From positions 1 through 7,283 of the forward strand of contig JAGMCC010000062.1 in the NCBI GenBank assembly GCA_023129355.1: a DNA stretch of 7,283 nucleotides. Reading direction: 5' to 3'. Made by a program: the position numbers and the translations under genes. The notes beneath the pieces are model-generated. The model worked only from the letters and a program-made list of their open reading frames with translations. It did no database searches and had not been told where the DNA came from. This DNA comes from Dehalococcoidia bacterium (lineage in GTDB: Bacteria; Chloroflexota; Dehalococcoidia; E44-bin15). Within the stretch, counting starts at the first letter, position 1. Every line of letters begins with the position of its first letter. This document shows, one piece after another, positions 6,046 through 7,283 of this stretch.

Positions 6046-6303
6046 TCAATCAATGGCTATGAATACACCGCCCAGGATGATTAGGACTAATCCTACGGTA
6101 ATAAATATCCACCCCCCCACCCTGAGCGCCCCGGGTTCGACACGCGTCGGCCAACGGGTGATGAACTCCCTCAGGTCAGGGCGCTGGGAGAGGCCATAGT
6201 TAAGCCCTCGCTCCTCACCCCTGGCCCACAAAAATGTGATAATGCCCAGGAGGAGGAAAAAACCTCCGATACCCATCATTATATAGCTATCAATATTAGG
6301 CAT
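6046..6303 (-). CDS. Small two-helix membrane protein
   Basis: I do not recognise this 85-residue protein. It has two clear hydrophobic segments, about residues 7-27 (MMGIGGFFLLLGIITFLWA) and 62-83 (VGGWIFITVGLVLIILGGV). The loop between them is about 34 residues long and contains seven or so arginines. By the positive-inside rule the loop should be cytoplasmic, with both short termini outside. There is no cleavable signal peptide and no Cys. ATG 6303 has a GAGG site 8 bases upstream and follows the nrdJ stop by 15 bases, so it is probably read from the nrdJ promoter. It leads directly into the small CxxC protein. The two may form a membrane-plus-adaptor pair, but only the gene order suggests this. 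Confidence 0.75.
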   Translation of the reverse strand: MPNIDSYIMMGIGGFFLLLGIITFLWARGEERGLNYGLSQRPDLREFITRWPTRVEPGALRVGGWIFITVGLVLIILGGVFIAID

Positions 6304-6318
6304 GGCTCGAGCCTCGTC

Positions 6319-7283
6319 CTAACTGCACTTGGTATAGCCGCAGGCGTGGCATATGTGACACCCCTCCTGATATACCAGCATACCGCCGCACTCCGGACAT
6401 TGACCCCCAAGATTAATCACCGCCCCAGAATGATCGGGATTATTTACGCTCTCGCCCTTAATGTATCCCCCCAGCACACTCCCGATGGCATCGGGGCAGG
6501 AGAGCACTGCATGGCCCTGCTCCCAGGCGATAGCGGGACAGCGAATGCCTCTGAGATGCTTCACCACTGAGGTGACATCCACCCCGGAGCGAAGCGCCAG
6601 TGAGATGAGCCTGCAGGTGGCCTCAAGCTGCGCCGAGGCACAGCCCCCCGCCTTCCCCAGGCTGGAGAAAACCTCGCAGACCCCTTGCTCATCAGAGTTT
6701 ACCGTTACATAGATATTGCCGCAACCGGTGGCTACCCTCTCGGTAACCCCCCTGGTGATCCTCGACCTCCTCCGCGGGACAAGCGCCTCGGTCTTCTCAT
6801 CCCGCGCGATGTTCAGGACCTGCTTATCCTTGCTCCTGTCCCGATAGATGGTGATCCCCTTACAGCCCTTTTTATAGGCGAGCATGTACGCCTGGGCCAC
6901 ATCCTCCCTGGTGGCGCTATGGGGAAAGTTTATGGTTTTAGAGACGGCGTTGTTGGTGGAACTTTGAAAGGCGGCCTGCATCTTGATGTGCCACTCGGGG
7001 CTGATGTCGTGAGCGGTGACAAAGAGCCTCTCCACCCATTCTGGGATGCCATCCATCCCATGCAGGCTGCCCCGCCTGACCAGCTCCTTCATTAGCTCAT
7101 CGGAGTAGAACCCTTCCCTTCTGGCCACCTCCTCAAAATACGGGTTCACCTCCACCAGACCATCGCCATCCAGTATGTTGCGCAAGTAGCTCAGCGCAAA
7201 TAGCGGCTCGATGCCGCTGGAACAGCCTGCGATGATGCTCAGGGTGCCGGTGGGGGCGATGGTGGTGCAGGAGGCATTTCTCA
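6319..7283 (-). CDS. nrdJ: Class II (B12-dependent) ribonucleotide reductase, C-terminal part
   Basis: The frame is open at the window edge and 320 residues are visible. Family landmarks appear in order. TIAPTGTLSIIAGCSSGIEP (visible residues about 8-27) is followed by LDGDGLVEVNPYFE. Then come FVTAHDISPEWHIKMQAAFQ and NNAVSKTINFP, and GCKGITIYRDRSKD later. A TSCPD-type domain follows, with GCASAQLEATCRLISLALRSG and GIRCP. The last 26 residues hold six Cys (CPECG, CHICHACG, KC-S), the zinc-ribbon-like tail seen in this family. The enzyme reduces ribonucleotides to deoxyribonucleotides using adenosylcobalamin and no oxygen, which suits an anaerobe. The radical-site Cys and most of the barrel lie outside the window. 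The TTG at 7185 is internal and is not a start. The family DNAVSK motif reads NNAVSK here. Identity is secure; the N-terminus and promoter are not visible. Confidence 0.95.
   Translation of the reverse strand, partial: RNASCTTIAPTGTLSIIAGCSSGIEPLFALSYLRNILDGDGLVEVNPYFEEVARREGFYSDELMKELVRRGSLHGMDGIPEWVERLFVTAHDISPEWHIKMQAAFQSSTNNAVSKTINFPHSATREDVAQAYMLAYKKGCKGITIYRDRSKDKQVLNIARDEKTEALVPRRRSRITRGVTERVATGCGNIYVTVNSDEQGVCEVFSSLGKAGGCASAQLEATCRLISLALRSGVDVTSVVKHLRGIRCPAIAWEQGHAVLSCPDAIGSVLGGYIKGESVNNPDHSGAVINLGGQCPECGGMLVYQEGCHICHACGYTKCS

Noticed and set aside
6304..6313. Perfect 10-base palindrome GGCTCGAGCC before the membrane gene
   Set aside because: It is short and GC-rich, contains part of the leader between ribosome site and start, and recurs nowhere obvious. 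It is more likely chance than an operator.
7183..7185. TTG 7185 as the start of a 288-residue protein
   Set aside because: The frame continues upstream to the window edge with 32 more residues that match class II ribonucleotide reductase, so this codon is internal.
1..7283. CRISPR arrays, insertion sequences, tRNA or riboswitches
   Set aside because: I saw no regularly spaced repeats, terminal inverted repeats with a transposase, cloverleaf or riboswitch core. The sequence is almost fully occupied by protein-coding genes.

Overview
The window is a stretch of bacterial chromosome of roughly 55% G+C with every recognisable gene on the minus strand. Transcription therefore runs from the high-coordinate end to the low end. 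Content and style suggest an anaerobe from a deep-branching phylum. My best guess is Chloroflexota of the Dehalococcoidia type, inferred from a B12-dependent ribonucleotide reductase, a stand-alone TIGR03960-like radical SAM protein and DegV proteins grouped with proC and yggT. No marker gene in the window proves this. There are no mobile elements, CRISPR arrays, rRNA genes or recognisable tRNA genes.

Layout in transcription order. (1) 7283-6319: C-terminal part of a class II, adenosylcobalamin-dependent ribonucleotide reductase (nrdJ), cut by the window edge. (2) 6303-6046: small two-helix membrane protein. (3) 6035-5811: small coiled-coil protein with a CxxC zinc-knuckle. (4) 5788-4121: radical SAM protein with a cysteine-rich tail. 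(5) 4119-3457: YggS/PLPBP pyridoxal-phosphate carrier. (6) 3410-3021: unrecognised 129-residue protein. (7) 3024-2224: ProC. (8) 2223-1975: YggT. (9) 1953-1627: a DegV C-terminal domain with no N-terminal domain. (10) 1616-753: complete DegV protein. (11) After a 154-base spacer, 598-1: a P-loop kinase of the AAA_33/PNKP-like type, cut by the other edge.

Genes 1 to 10 are packed with gaps from 46 bases down to small overlaps (ATGA at 3021-3024, TAAATG at 2221-2226, and a stop codon inside the next ribosome binding site at 1622-1629). They look like one co-transcribed, partly translation-coupled unit. The core yggS-(unknown)-proC-yggT resembles a widespread bacterial cluster linking PLP homeostasis, proline synthesis and a membrane protein of the cell-division neighbourhood. 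The fused ends (deoxynucleotide synthesis, radical SAM, fatty-acid-binding DegV) share no obvious single pathway.

Most of this is ordinary housekeeping sequence and I see no convincing novel system. The points most worth a second look are the orphan DegV C-terminal domain beside an intact DegV, the unknown 129-residue protein between yggS and proC, and the two small unknown proteins between nrdJ and the radical SAM gene.
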